From: Paraburkholderia nodosa DSM 21604
Lineage (GTDB): Bacteria > Pseudomonadota > Gammaproteobacteria > Burkholderiales > Burkholderiaceae
Assembly (NCBI RefSeq): GCF_000519185.1
Contig: NZ_JAFA01000005.1
Span: 62,001-126,000, forward strand
Direction: 5' to 3'
DNA: 64,000 nucleotides
Shown: in pieces, positions 29,280 to 41,748 of the stretch
Layout of the letters: each line of letters opens with the position of its first letter
Numbering within the stretch: the first letter of the stretch is position 1
Program-made: the position numbers and the translations under genes
The notes under the pieces: model-generated
Database searches by the model: none
What the model was told of the DNA's origin: nothing
What the model saw: only the letters and a program-made list of their open reading frames with translations

Positions 29280-30059
29280 TCAGCTCTTGACCTTGTAGTC
29301 GTAGTCGATGGTCAGCGGTGCGTGGTCGCTGAACTTGATGTCCTTGAAGATCGACGTCTTTTTCGCCTTGTGCGCAATGCCGGGCGTCGCGATCTGATAG
29401 TCGATACGCCACCCCACGTTCTTCGCATACGCCTGGCCGCGATTGCTCCACCACGTGTATTGCTCGGGACGCGGGTCGAGCGTGCGGAACACGTCCACGT
29501 AGCCCACGTCGTCGAAGAGGCTCGTGAGCCATGCGCGCTCTTCGGGCAGGCAGCCGGAGTTCTTCTGGTTGCCCTTCCAGTTCTTGATGTCGATTTCCTT
29601 GTGGACGATGTTCACGTCGCCGCACAGGATCACTTCGCGCTCACGCTTGAGTTCCGCGAGATGCGGCATGAATTCGTCCATGAAGCGGTACTTCGCGGCC
29701 TGACGCTCGTCGCCGCTCGAGCCCGAAGGCACGTACACCGAAATCACCGAGAGCTTGCCGAAGCGCGTTTCCACATAGCGCCCTTCCGGGTCGAACTCCT
29801 CGCTGCCAAAGCCGATGATGACGTCGTCGGGCTCGTGGCGCGAATAGACGCCCGCGCCGCTATAGCCCTTCTTCACCGCATGCTGGAAGTAGCCGGTGAA
29901 GTCGTGCGGGGCGAGGAATTCGGGCGTCATGTCGTCCTGCGAGCACTTGATTTCCTGCACGCAGAGCACGTCGGCCTTCTGTTCGCCGAACCATTCGAAA
30001 AAGCCCTTCTTCGCCGCCGAGCGGATGCCGTTCAGATTCGCGGTGATCACACGCAACAT
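29280..30059 (-). CDS. xthA: Exodeoxyribonuclease III (AP endonuclease)
   Basis: A 259-aa EEP-superfamily nuclease for base excision repair. Conserved residues are in ITANLNGIRSA, CVQEIKC (metal Glu), CGDVNIVHKEID (Asp/Asn), and SDHAPLTIDYDY (catalytic Asp-His). It begins MLRVITANLN at 30059 after AGAGGAAAGAAG. The long in-frame upstream extension is a shadow of the PPK2 gene. It is 86 nt downstream of ppk2 on the same strand. Confidence 0.95.
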   Translation of the reverse strand: MLRVITANLNGIRSAAKKGFFEWFGEQKADVLCVQEIKCSQDDMTPEFLAPHDFTGYFQHAVKKGYSGAGVYSRHEPDDVIIGFGSEEFDPEGRYVETRFGKLSVISVYVPSGSSGDERQAAKYRFMDEFMPHLAELKREREVILCGDVNIVHKEIDIKNWKGNQKNSGCLPEERAWLTSLFDDVGYVDVFRTLDPRPEQYTWWSNRGQAYAKNVGWRIDYQIATPGIAHKAKKTSIFKDIKFSDHAPLTIDYDYKVKS

Positions 30060-30145
30060 GTCTTCTTTCCTCTTGATTGTGCGTTGCCTCACGCGGCGCG
30101 CCGAACCGGACCTGCGCTGCGCCCCGCGAGGGAATTGGGTCGGTC

Positions 30146-30982
30146 TCAGTCGATCTTGAGACCCTTGAGTTCGGCCTTGGCCGGCGGAAATTCGAGCTTC
30201 AGACTTTCCATCAGGCGCAGCAGCAGTTCGGCGACCATGACGTTGCGATGCGACTTCGAGTTCGCGGGAATCACGTACCACGGCGCGTATTCCGTGGAGG
30301 TGGCCGCGAGCGCGTCGTGGTACGCGGCCTGATAGGCGTCCCAATGCTTGCGCGCTTCGAGATCGGATACGTCGAATTTCCAGTGCTTGGTGGGGTCGTC
30401 GATGCGCGCCTGGATGCGGCTGCGCTGCTCGTCCTTCGAGATGTGCAGCATGCACTTGATGATCGACGTGCCGCTCTGCGCGAGCAGCGCCTCGAAATGG
30501 CGAATCTGCCGGTAGCGGCGCTCGCACTCGGCCGAGTCGATCTGGCCGATCACGCGCGGCACGAGCACGTCTTCGTAGTGGCTGCGGTTGAAGATCGCCA
30601 GTTCGCCCGCCGCGGGCACCTGCAGGTGCACGCGCCAGAGAAAGTCGCGCGCGGCCTCGATGGGCGTGGGCGCGCGAAACGGCACGATGCGCAGGCCGAG
30701 CGGATCGACCTCGTGAAACACGCCGCGGATCGTGCCGTCCTTGCCGCTCGTGTCCATGCCCTGCAGCACGAGCAGCACGCGCTGATGGCGCTGCGAATGC
30801 AGACGCTCCTGCAACACGTCGAGCTTGTTGCCAATCTCGGCGAGCCGGTTGCGGTCGCCGTCCTTGCTGCCGCTCGAGAACGGTTTCACGGCGGGGTCGA
30901 GCGCGCTGAGCGAGAACGTCTCCGGCTTCTTGTCGCTGAAGTACGGCACGCGGAAATCGTCGAGACTCGGGATATGGGACAT
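30146..30982 (-). CDS. ppk2: Polyphosphate kinase 2 family protein
   Basis: A 278-aa PPK2-family P-loop kinase using polyphosphate to phosphorylate nucleotides. Walker A is GMDTSGKDG (75-83), then FRAPTPIEAARDFLWRVH and FNRSHYEDVLVPRV, with lid-region KCMLHISKDEQRSRIQ. N-terminal and core sequence suggests class III or I; the precise nucleotide (AMP, ADP or GMP) is not evident. The start MSHIPSLDDF at 30982 has GAGGAG 9 nt upstream. It follows gatB by 146 nt. Confidence 0.9.
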   Translation of the reverse strand: MSHIPSLDDFRVPYFSDKKPETFSLSALDPAVKPFSSGSKDGDRNRLAEIGNKLDVLQERLHSQRHQRVLLVLQGMDTSGKDGTIRGVFHEVDPLGLRIVPFRAPTPIEAARDFLWRVHLQVPAAGELAIFNRSHYEDVLVPRVIGQIDSAECERRYRQIRHFEALLAQSGTSIIKCMLHISKDEQRSRIQARIDDPTKHWKFDVSDLEARKHWDAYQAAYHDALAATSTEYAPWYVIPANSKSHRNVMVAELLLRLMESLKLEFPPAKAELKGLKID

Positions 30983-31128
30983 GCGTTGTTCTCCTCTCTC
31001 TCGTGAATTTGACGGCGCCAGCGCCGTTGCCGGCCTAAAGCGGCAAGGCGGCGCCGCACTGCTACGCACGACGCCGCCTCGCAAGCATGCCCGAATCAGG
31101 CCGGCACTTCATCCAAACTCGCCCAGAC

Positions 31129-32606
31129 TCAGCCCAGCTTCTTCTTCAGCAGCTCGTTGACCTGCTGCGGGTTCGCCTTGCCCTTGGTGGCCTTCATGGC
31201 CTGGCCGATCAGCGCGTTGAACGCCTTTTCCTTGCCGGCGCGGAATTCTTCCACCGACTTCGGGTTCGCGGCGAGCACCTCGTCGATGATCGCTTCGAGC
31301 GCGCCGGTGTCCGAGATCTGCTTGAGGCCCTTCGCTTCGATGATGCGGTCGGCAGCGTCGACGTCCGCGGCCTTCTCGTCCCACATCGCCTGGAACACTT
31401 CCTTGGCGATCTTGTTCGAGATCGTGCCGTCGGCGATGCGCGCGAGCAGCACGGCGAACTGCGCGGCCGATACCGGCGAAGCGGCGATGTCGAGGCCTTC
31501 GCGGTTGAGCTGCGACGAGACTTCGCCCATCAGCCAGTTGGCGGCGGCCTTGGCTTGCGCCGCGCCCGCCTTCGCCACGACCGCTTCGAAGTAAGCCGCC
31601 ATCGCCTTGCTCGACGTGAGCACGTTCGCGTCATACGGCGTCACGCCATACTGCTCGATGAAGCGCGTTTGCATCGTCGCGGGCAGCTCGGGCAGCTCGC
31701 CCTTCACGCGCTCGACCCATGCGGCATCGATCACAAGCGGCATGAGGTCGGGGTCGGGGAAATAGCGATAATCGTGCGCGTCTTCCTTGCTGCGCATCGA
31801 ACGCGTCTCGCGCTTGTCCGGATCGTAGAGGCGGGTTTCCTGCACCACCGTGCCGCCGTCTTCGATCAGCTCGATCTGGCGGCGCACTTCATACTGGATC
31901 GCCTCTTCGAGGAAGCGGAACGAGTTCAGGTTCTTGATCTCGGCGCGCGTGCCGAATTCCTTCTGGCCGACCGGACGCACAGAGACGTTCGCGTCGCAAC
32001 GGAACGAGCCTTCCTGCATGTTGCCGTCGCAAATGCCGAGCCACACGACGAGCGTGTGCAGCGACTTCGCGTACGCAACCGCTTCGGCGGCGCTGCGCAT
32101 TTCGGGTTCCGTGACGATTTCGAGCAGCGGCGTGCCGGCGCGGTTCAGGTCAATGCCCGTCATGCCCGCGAAGTCTTCGTGCAGCGACTTGCCCGCGTCT
32201 TCTTCGAGGTGCGCGCGCGTGAGGTTGACGGTCTTCTCGTACGCTTCCTTGCCGGCCTTTTCGTTGGCCGGAACCTGGATCGTGATACTCCCGCCCTGCA
32301 CGACCGGAATCTCGTACTGGCTGATCTGATAGCCCTTCGGCAGGTCCGGGTAGAAGTAGTTCTTGCGCGCGAAGATGCTGCGCGGCGCGATCGTCGAGCC
32401 GATCGCGAGGCCGAACTGGATCGCGCGCTCAACGGCGCCGCGGTTCATCACCGGCAGCACGCCCGGCAGCGCGAGGTCGACGGGGCAGGCCTGCGTATTG
32501 GGCGCGGCGCCGAACTGCGTCGATGCGCCGGAGAAGATCTTCGACGCCGTCGACAATTGCGCGTGCGTTTCGAGACCGATAACAACTTCCCACTGTGTTG
32601 CCATGT

Positions 32607-32610
<4 letters not shown>
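31129..32610 (-). CDS. gatB: Glu-tRNA(Gln)/Asp-tRNA(Asn) amidotransferase subunit B
   Basis: A 493-aa subunit of GatCAB, which makes Gln-tRNA and/or Asn-tRNA by transamidation. Family motifs are [44 protein letters not shown] and, in the YqeY-like tail, [26 protein letters not shown]. The start is the ATG at 32610, overlapping the gatA stop (ATGA), with a second Met two codons on. Proper length. Confidence 0.96.
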
Positions 32611-34097
<1,487 letters not shown>

Positions 34098-34289
34098 TGC
34101 GTGATTCCTGGAAGAACGTCACGGCGTGGTCGAAATCAGATCGTTGCGCCGTCCGAAAGCGGCTCGAACGACGTTGGCAAACGTGTCGGCCACTGCTCGG
34201 AAAACCCCGGAAAACTCGGGAGTCCGTGCCTTTTCGAACGGTTCCGACGACTCGAAAGGATTCGAAAAGGGCGAAAAAATCCTGCGTGT
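34098..34289 (-). other. Long gatC-gatA spacer with a 10-bp inverted repeat
   Basis: It contains CCTTTTCGAA (34229-34238) and its exact complement TTCGAAAAGG (34261-34270), plus scattered CGAAA units. No coding frame is convincing. Confidence 0.5.
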
Positions 34290-34589
34290 TTACTCAATCA
34301 CGCGCGGTACGAGGTAAAGTCCGTCCTGCACCGCGGGCGCGGGACGCTGCAGCGCTTCACGGTCCACGATTTCGGTCACGGCGTCCTCGCGCAGACGCAG
34401 CGCGACGTCCTCGATCTGCTCGATCGGGTGGGCGAGCGGGGCAATGCCGGTCGTGTCCACGGCCTGCATCTGCTCGACGAGGCCGAAGAAGTCGTTCAGG
34501 CGTTCGAGCGTATTGCCGGCTTCGGCGTCGGCCAGTTCGAGGCGCGCAAGATGCGCGATGCGCTTCACATCGTTCAGGGTCAGGGCCAT
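34290..34589 (-). CDS. gatC: Glu-tRNA(Gln)/Asp-tRNA(Asn) amidotransferase subunit C
   Basis: A 99-aa helical linker subunit stabilising GatA-Gat[44 protein letters not shown] and LREDAVTE are typical. The ATG at 34589 is chosen by family length; the upstream Met at 34640 adds a non-conserved stretch. It is the first gene of gatC-gatA-gatB. Confidence 0.95.
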   Translation of the reverse strand: MALTLNDVKRIAHLARLELADAEAGNTLERLNDFFGLVEQMQAVDTTGIAPLAHPIEQIEDVALRLREDAVTEIVDREALQRPAPAVQDGLYLVPRVIE

Positions 34590-35020
34590 GCGGTCACCGG
34601 AAAAAAGGGGCTGCGGCAGTGCGGAAATTCGGTGCTGCAACAGCGGTTTATCGCGCCGGATCCGGCTCTGGAGGAAAGCTTCGATGAGGTCAAAAACTGC
34701 CTTCCGGATCCTGCAAAACAGGCAAAATTATAAGGTATCATTACGCGTTCGACCCAAACCCGGACCGCCTTGCATCCGCCTTTCAGTTCTGACCGCAGCA
34801 CAATGCGGCCAGACAAGATCAAACGGGCGGCGCAGCCAGGCTGCCTCCGGTAACCATCCCCGCAGTCTCAGGCCCCTCGTGGCGCCCCTTGCGACGCCCT
34901 CCGCCGTGATTTCGGAGTGCTCTCGTGACGGAGCATGTCGCCCTGAGGCTGTTAATTTTTCCGCTGCCGCCCTCGCCCACGAAGCTGGAAGGACGGCCAC
35001 AAGCGAGACAGGATTTTTGA
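34590..35020. other. Divergent gatC / mreB promoter region
   Basis: It contains a perfect minus-strand TATAAT at 34727-34732 and otherwise no gene. No clear mreB promoter could be assigned. Confidence 0.5.
34727..34732 (-). promoter_or_regulatory. Putative -10 box (TATAAT) for gatCAB
   Basis: It lies about 140 nt before the gatC start. The -35 (TTGGGT, spacing 19) is poor. Confidence 0.4.
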
Positions 35021-36064
<1,044 letters not shown>

Positions 36065-36255
36065 GCGCGCCGCGCACCGCTGCGCTCGCCCGCGGCGCGG
36101 TTTCGGCGTCGCCGCGCCACTGATGGCGTGGCGGCACGCGCGCCGCCACGGCGCCCGCAACGGGGCGTCCTTCGGGGCGCCGAAGTTTCACGCTTCGTTG
36201 TGCCCTCCGTTACACCCTCTGTTTCACCGAACCGCACACGCCCCCGGCGCCGACC

Positions 36256-37386
36256 ATGGAATACAGTCCGCCGCCCCTCTTTAGACAGGGCCCATCGGCA
36301 CTCGCACGGCTGATTTTCTTCGTCGTGCTGTCGCTCGCGCTCCTCGTCTCCGACGCGCGTTTCAAGACGCTCGAAATCGTGCGTGGCGTGCTCGGCGCGG
36401 GCCTCTACCCGCTGCAACGCGCGGCCCTCGTGCCGCGTGACTTCTTTATGGGCGCCGCCGATCTGGCCGTGACGAGTTCCACGCTGCGCACCGAAAACAC
36501 GCAGCTGCACGCGCGCAATCTCCAGCTTTCGCAGCAGGCCAACGCGGCCGCTTCGCTCGCCGCCGAAAATGCGCACCTGCGCGCGCTTCTGCAGCTCTCG
36601 CAGCGCATCGGCGCGCAAACCACGCCAGCGAACATCCAGTACGACACGCGCGACCCGTTCACGCAGAAGGTCGTGATCGGCGGCGGCTCGCAGCAGGGTA
36701 TCCAGAACGGTTCGCCGGTATTGAGCGAGGACGGCGTGATCGGCCAGATCACGCGCGTGTTCCCCATGCAGTCCGAAGTCACGCTCGTCACCGACAAGGA
36801 CCAGGCCGTGCCGGTCGAAGTCGTGCGCACGGGTCTGCGCAGCGTGATCTACGGCACGGCGAAGGGCGACCTGCTCGATCTGCGCTTCGTGCCGATCAGC
36901 GCCGATCTGCAAGTCGGCGACGAACTCGTGACGAGCGGACTCGACGGCATCTATCCGCAGGGGCTGCCGGTCGCGAAGGTGTTGCGCGTGGACAAGCAGG
37001 CCGACACCGCATTCGCACGCGTGGTCTGCCTGCCGCTCGCCGCCGTGCGCGGGGCGCGCCAGGTGCTCGTGCTGCACTACGTCCCGCAGGTGCCGCCCAA
37101 CCCGATCGCCGCCGAAGAAGCCGCAGCGGCCGCCGAGGCGAAGGACGCGAAGAAGAAGCCCGCCAAGGGCGCGGACAAGAAGAGCGACAAGAAGGCCGAT
37201 GACGCGAAGGCGAAACCCGCCGCCGCCGCATCGGGCGCAGCGCCGGCCCCGGCGCAGCAGGCGAAGCCGGCAGCGAACGCAGCCGCAGCCGACACCAGGC
37301 CGGCGGAGAAAAAGCAGCCCGAGAGAAGGCCCAGGGAGAGCCTGCGGGAAGAGGCAGCGAAGGCCGTCGAGAAAGGGGGCCATTGA
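36256..37386 (+). CDS. mreC: Rod-shape-determining protein MreC with a Lys/Ala-rich tail
   Basis: A 376-aa periplasmic scaffold anchored by one N-terminal helix (about residues 18-38). A coiled coil (LRTENTQLHARNLQLSQQANA) leads to the two beta-barrels with VTLVTDKDQAVPVEV and DELVTSGLDGIYPQGLPVA. After about residue 284 there is a low-complexity Lys/Ala/Pro tail of some 90 residues absent from E. coli MreC. mreD begins within the stop (TGATG). Confidence 0.93.
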   Translation: MEYSPPPLFRQGPSALARLIFFVVLSLALLVSDARFKTLEIVRGVLGAGLYPLQRAALVPRDFFMGAADLAVTSSTLRTENTQLHARNLQLSQQANAAASLAAENAHLRALLQLSQRIGAQTTPANIQYDTRDPFTQKVVIGGGSQQGIQNGSPVLSEDGVIGQITRVFPMQSEVTLVTDKDQAVPVEVVRTGLRSVIYGTAKGDLLDLRFVPISADLQVGDELVTSGLDGIYPQGLPVAKVLRVDKQADTAFARVVCLPLAAVRGARQVLVLHYVPQVPPNPIAAEEAAAAAEAKDAKKKPAKGADKKSDKKADDAKAKPAAAASGAAPAPAQQAKPAANAAAADTRPAEKKQPERRPRESLREEAAKAVEKGGH

Positions 37387-37898
37387 TGCCGCGTCCGCAA
37401 TACATCCTCCAGCCGGTCAATCCGTACTTCATCGTTTTCAGCCTCGCGGCGGCGTTCCTGCTGAACCTGCTGCCCTGGGGCAAGCTACCCGGCGTGCCCG
37501 ACTTCGTCGCGCTCGTGCTGCTGTTCTGGAACATTCACCAGCCGCGCAAGGTCGGCATGGGCGTCGCGTTCCTCCTCGGGCTCCTGATGGACGTCCACAA
37601 CGCGAACCTGCTCGGCGAGCACGCGCTCGCGTACACGCTGCTTTCGTATGGCGCGATCACCATTCACCGCCGCGTGCTGTGGATGTCGATCGGCCTGCAA
37701 ATGTTCGCCGTCACGCCCATGCTGGTCGGCGCGCAGGTCGTGCCGTTCGTGATCCGCCTGCTGATGGGCGCGTCGTTTCCTGGCTGGGGTTACCTCATCA
37801 GCGGCTTCGTCGAGGCCATCCTCTGGCCGATCGCGAGCGTGTTGCTGCTCCTGCCGCAGCGCCGCCCCGTCGATCCCGACGACACCCGGCCCATTTGA
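37386..37898 (+). CDS. mreD: Rod-shape-determining protein MreD
   Basis: A 170-aa membrane protein with five helices. PRPQYILQPVNPYFIVFSL, and GLLMDVHNANLLGEHALAYTLLSY are family signatures. The ATG at 37386 overlaps the mreC stop by one base; an in-frame TTG just before is less likely. Confidence 0.93.
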   Translation: MPRPQYILQPVNPYFIVFSLAAAFLLNLLPWGKLPGVPDFVALVLLFWNIHQPRKVGMGVAFLLGLLMDVHNANLLGEHALAYTLLSYGAITIHRRVLWMSIGLQMFAVTPMLVGAQVVPFVIRLLMGASFPGWGYLISGFVEAILWPIASVLLLLPQRRPVDPDDTRPI

Positions 37899-37999
37899 GC
37901 GGCGCGCCGCCCGCCGCTGGAAGACTCGCTTGACTACCTCTTACGCACCCCGGCCCGCCGTTCCTCGCGATTGGAACCGCGGAGCCTGGGTCTGACAGC

Positions 38000-40474
38000 A
38001 TGACCGAATTCAAGGACACCCAGCAGCAGCTCACGAAGTTCCGCCTGCGCGTCGCGGCGGCGGGGCTGTTCGTGTTCGTCTGCTTCGGGCTGATCGCGTT
38101 CCGTTTCCTCTATCTGCAGGTCTGGAACCACAGCAAGTACTCGCTGCAGGCGGACGAAAACCGCATTTCCGTCGCGCCGATCGTGCCGAACCGCGGCATC
38201 ATCACCGACCGCAACGGCGTCGTGCTCGCGAAGAACTACTCGGCGTACACGCTCGAAATCACGCCCTCGAAGCTCACCGATACGCTCGACGACACGATCG
38301 ACCAGCTCTCGACCGTGATTCCAATCGATGCGCGCGACCGCCGCCGCTTCAAGAAGCTGCTCGAAGACTCGAAGAACTTCGAGAGCCTGCCGATCCGCAC
38401 GCGCCTGACCGACGACGAAGTCGCGCGCTTCACCGCCCAGCGCTTCCGCTTCCCCGGCGTGGAAGTGCGCGCGCGCCTGTTCCGTCAGTATCCGCTCGGG
38501 CCCACAGCCGCGCACGTGATCGGCTATATCGGCCGGATTTCGCAGCGCGACCAGGAGCGCATCGACGATCTCTCCGACAAGAACGACAGCGACCCCGAGC
38601 ACTACGATCCGCGTCTTGACGCGAACAACTACAACGGCACCGACTACATCGGCAAGATCGGCGTCGAGCAAAGTTACGAAACCGAACTGCACGGCCTGAC
38701 CGGCTTCGAGGAAGTGGAAGTGACGGCGGGCGGCCGCCCCGTGCGCACGCTCTCGCGCACCCAGGCTACGCCCGGCAACAACCTCGTGCTGTCGATCGAC
38801 ATTGGCCTGCAACAGGTGGCCGAGCAGGCATTCGCGGGCAAGCGCGGCGCGCTCGTCGCGATCGAGCCTTCCACGGGCGACGTTCTTGCGTTCGTCTCGG
38901 CGCCGAGCTTCGACCCGAACTCGTTCGTGGATGGCATCGACCAGCAGACCTGGGACGAGCTCAACAACTCGCCCGATCACCCGCTCCTGAACCGTCCGCT
39001 GCACGGCACCTACCCGCCGGGCTCGACCTACAAGCCGTTCATGGCGCTCGCCGCGCTCACGCTGCACAAGCGCACGCCGCAGTGGGGCTTCTCGGACCCC
39101 GGCTACTATATGTTCGGCGGCCATCGCTTCAACAACGACGTGCGCTCGGGCCAGGGCTGGGTCGACATGAACCGCGCGATCATGGTGTCGAACGACACCT
39201 ACTTCTTCATGCTCGCGCACGACCTGGGCGTGGACAACATCGCGAACTTCATGAAGCCGCTCGGCTTCGGCCAGCTCACCGGCATCGACATCGCGGGCGA
39301 GGCGCGCGGCATCCTGCCCTCCACCGAATGGAAGCGCAAGGCGTACCGCAAGCCCGAGCAGCAGCGTTGGTACGAGGGCGAGACGGTCAGCCTGGGTATT
39401 GGCCAGGGCTACAACTCGTTCACGATCCTGCAGCTCGCGCACGCCACGGCCACGCTCGCCGACAATGGCATCCTGATGAAGCCCCACCTCGTGAAGGAGA
39501 TCGAGAATCCGATCACGAAGCAGGAGCGCCTCACGGTGCCGAGCGAAAGCGGGCGCCTGAACGTGAGCCAGGCCGATATCGACGTGGTGAAGCGCGGCAT
39601 GGAAAACGTGACGATGAATCCCTCGGGCACGGCCTACCAGGTGTTCCGCAACGCGCCGTACACCTCGGCGGGCAAGACCGGCACGGCGCAGGTGTTCTCG
39701 CTGCAGGGCGGCAAGTACAAGGCGCATGCGCTCGCCGAAAATCTGCGCGACCACGCGCTCTTCATCGCGTTCGCGCCGGCCGAGAAGCCGCAGATTGCCG
39801 TCGCGCTGATCGTCGAAAACGGCGGCTGGGGCGCGCAGGCCGCAGGCCCGATCGCCCGCCGCGTGCTTGATTACTACCTCGTCGATCGCTTGAAGCCGGG
39901 CGTCGAGCAGGCGGCCGTGAGCGCGGCGGCTTCGGCCACGGAGGACGCGTCCGCGCCCGTGATCGGCGCGCCGCCCGAGGCGGCGTCGGGCGCTGCCTCG
40001 GGCACGCCCGCCACACCCACCACACCCGCCGTACAGCCTGTGAGGGTCGCCGCCGGCTTCACGCCGCTGCCGATTCCCGGCGCGGCATCTGCAGCCGCGG
40101 CGGCTTCGGCTGCGGCTGCGGCGGCGGCTTCGCAAGCCTCGGGCGCGGCCGCTGCTGGTCCGGCTTCGGCCGCTGCTGCGGCTCCGGCCTCCGGCGCGGC
40201 GGCGCGGCCCACGCCCGCAAGCAGCGCAGCCGGCAAGGCTCGCAAGCCCCGCCAGAACGTTAGCCCCGATGCGCCCGCTGCAACCGACGCCGTGAACGGC
40301 GGCACCGCTGGAGCGGGCGGCACGCCCGACACGGGCGCCGCCCGCCCTGCGCCCGCTTCTGTGCCCCGCCACTTCGGCCCTGGCCCCCATCGCCCGCGCC
40401 GCCCCGCCAGCGCGAGCGACGCGGCCACGCTCGCACCGCCGCCCAAGCCCGCAACGGGCGGCATCGACGAGTAA
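38000..40474 (+). CDS. mrdA: Penicillin-binding protein 2 (MrdA) with a long Ala/Pro-rich tail
   Basis: An 824-aa elongation transpeptidase; E. coli PBP2 has 633. One N-terminal helix (about 20-42), a pedestal domain, and the transpeptidase with SxxK at Ser342-Lys345 (GSTYKPF), SND in MVSNDTYFF and the KTG triad (GKTGTAQV). From about residue 640 there are some 185 residues of Ala/Pro/Gly low complexity, ending in basic HRPRRPAS and GGIDE. That tail is periplasmic. Cotranscribed with rodA, 9 nt downstream. Confidence 0.95.
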   Translation: MTEFKDTQQQLTKFRLRVAAAGLFVFVCFGLIAFRFLYLQVWNHSKYSLQADENRISVAPIVPNRGIITDRNGVVLAKNYSAYTLEITPSKLTDTLDDTIDQLSTVIPIDARDRRRFKKLLEDSKNFESLPIRTRLTDDEVARFTAQRFRFPGVEVRARLFRQYPLGPTAAHVIGYIGRISQRDQERIDDLSDKNDSDPEHYDPRLDANNYNGTDYIGKIGVEQSYETELHGLTGFEEVEVTAGGRPVRTLSRTQATPGNNLVLSIDIGLQQVAEQAFAGKRGALVAIEPSTGDVLAFVSAPSFDPNSFVDGIDQQTWDELNNSPDHPLLNRPLHGTYPPGSTYKPFMALAALTLHKRTPQWGFSDPGYYMFGGHRFNNDVRSGQGWVDMNRAIMVSNDTYFFMLAHDLGVDNIANFMKPLGFGQLTGIDIAGEARGILPSTEWKRKAYRKPEQQRWYEGETVSLGIGQGYNSFTILQLAHATATLADNGILMKPHLVKEIENPITKQERLTVPSESGRLNVSQADIDVVKRGMENVTMNPSGTAYQVFRNAPYTSAGKTGTAQVFSLQGGKYKAHALAENLRDHALFIAFAPAEKPQIAVALIVENGGWGAQAAGPIARRVLDYYLVDRLKPGVEQAAVSAAASATEDASAPVIGAPPEAASGAASGTPATPTTPAVQPVRVAAGFTPLPIPGAASAAAAASAAAAAAASQASGAAAAGPASAAAAAPASGAAARPTPASSAAGKARKPRQNVSPDAPAATDAVNGGTAGAGGTPDTGAARPAPASVPRHFGPGPHRPRRPASASDAATLAPPPKPATGGIDE

Positions 40475-40483
40475 GGAGTCACC

Positions 40484-41650
40484 ATGCCTTTCCTTCAGTT
40501 CGACAAGATCGACAAGCGCGCCGTGCTCGACACGCTGCGCAAGATGTTCCTCGGCTTCGACCGCCCGCTCGCGCTCACCGTGTTCCTGCTGCTGTGCGTG
40601 GGCATCGTCACGCTGTACAGCGCGAGCCTCGACGTGCCGGGCCGCGTAGAAGACCAGCTGCGCAACATCATGCTCACCTTCGTGCTGATGTGGGCGCTGG
40701 CCAATGTGCCGCCCAACACGCTCATGCGCTTCGCGGTGCCGATGTATACCTTCGGCATCGCGCTGCTCGTTGCCGTGGCGCTATTCGGCCTCACGCGCAA
40801 GGGCGCAAAGCGCTGGATCAACGTGGGCGTCGTGATTCAGCCCTCGGAAATCCTCAAGATCGCCACGCCGCTCATGCTCGCCTGGTACTACCAGCGCCGC
40901 GAAGGCGTGATGCGCTGGTACGACTTCGTCGTCGGCTTCGTGATCCTGCTCGTGCCGGTGGGACTCATCGCCAAGCAGCCGGACCTCGGCACCGCCGTGC
41001 TCGTGTTCGCGTCGGGCCTCTTCGTCATCTATTTCGCGGGGCTCTCGTTCAAGCTGATCGTGCCGGTGCTGATCGCGGGCGTGATCGCCGTGGCCTCGAT
41101 CGCGGCGTTCCAGGACAAGATCTGCCAGCCGCAGGTGAACTGGCCGCTCATGCACGACTACCAGAAGCACCGCATCTGCACGCTGCTCGACCCGACCTCC
41201 GATCCGCTCGGCAAGGGCTTCCACACCATCCAGGCCGTGATCGCGATCGGCTCAGGCGGCCCGCTCGGCAAGGGCTGGTTGAAGGGCACACAGTCGCACC
41301 TGGAGTTCATCCCCGAAAAGCACACCGACTTCATCTTCGCGGTGTTCTCCGAAGAGTTCGGCCTGGCGGGCGGCCTCGTGCTGCTCACGCTCTACATGTG
41401 TCTGATTGCGCGCGGGCTCTATATCGCCGCGAACGGCGCGACGCTGTTCGGGCGATTACTGGCCGGTTCGCTCACGATGGCGTTCTTTACCTATGCGTTC
41501 GTCAACATCGGCATGGTGAGCGGCATCCTGCCCGTGGTGGGCGTGCCGCTGCCGTTCATGAGTTATGGCGGCACGGCGCTCACCACGCTCGGCGTGGCGA
41601 TCGGACTCATCATGAGCGTGGGACGCCAGAAGCGGTTGATGCAGAGTTGA
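40484..41650 (+). CDS. rodA: Peptidoglycan glycosyltransferase RodA
   Basis: A 388-aa SEDS polymerase with ten helices that works with PBP2. Conserved blocks are KGAKRWI, QPSEILKIATPL, KQPDLGTA and, in the long periplasmic loop and last helices, FIPEKHTDFIFAVFSEEFGL and VGVPLPFMSYGGT. AAGGAG precedes the ATG. It ends the operon and a strong terminator follows. Confidence 0.97.
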   Translation: MPFLQFDKIDKRAVLDTLRKMFLGFDRPLALTVFLLLCVGIVTLYSASLDVPGRVEDQLRNIMLTFVLMWALANVPPNTLMRFAVPMYTFGIALLVAVALFGLTRKGAKRWINVGVVIQPSEILKIATPLMLAWYYQRREGVMRWYDFVVGFVILLVPVGLIAKQPDLGTAVLVFASGLFVIYFAGLSFKLIVPVLIAGVIAVASIAAFQDKICQPQVNWPLMHDYQKHRICTLLDPTSDPLGKGFHTIQAVIAIGSGGPLGKGWLKGTQSHLEFIPEKHTDFIFAVFSEEFGLAGGLVLLTLYMCLIARGLYIAANGATLFGRLLAGSLTMAFFTYAFVNIGMVSGILPVVGVPLPFMSYGGTALTTLGVAIGLIMSVGRQKRLMQS

Positions 41651-41688
41651 GGGCACGGCGGGCGGCCATGCCCGCTCGATCGCAGCAG

Positions 41689-41729
41689 CAAAAAAAACGC
41701 GCCGGCATTGTCCGGCGCGTTTTCGTTTC
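41689..41729. terminator. Bidirectional terminator between rodA and the Sel1 gene
   Basis: Eight A, arms CGCGCCGG and CCGGCGCG around CATTGT, then TTTTCGTTT. Confidence 0.9.
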
Positions 41730-41748
41730 GGCGTTCGCTTTCTGGCGC

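Noticed and set aside
37934..40390. 818-aa open frame antisense to mrdA
   Set aside because: It mirrors the real gene in a G+C-rich region, is Arg/Val/Gly-rich without domains, and mrdA has clear catalytic motifs on the other strand.
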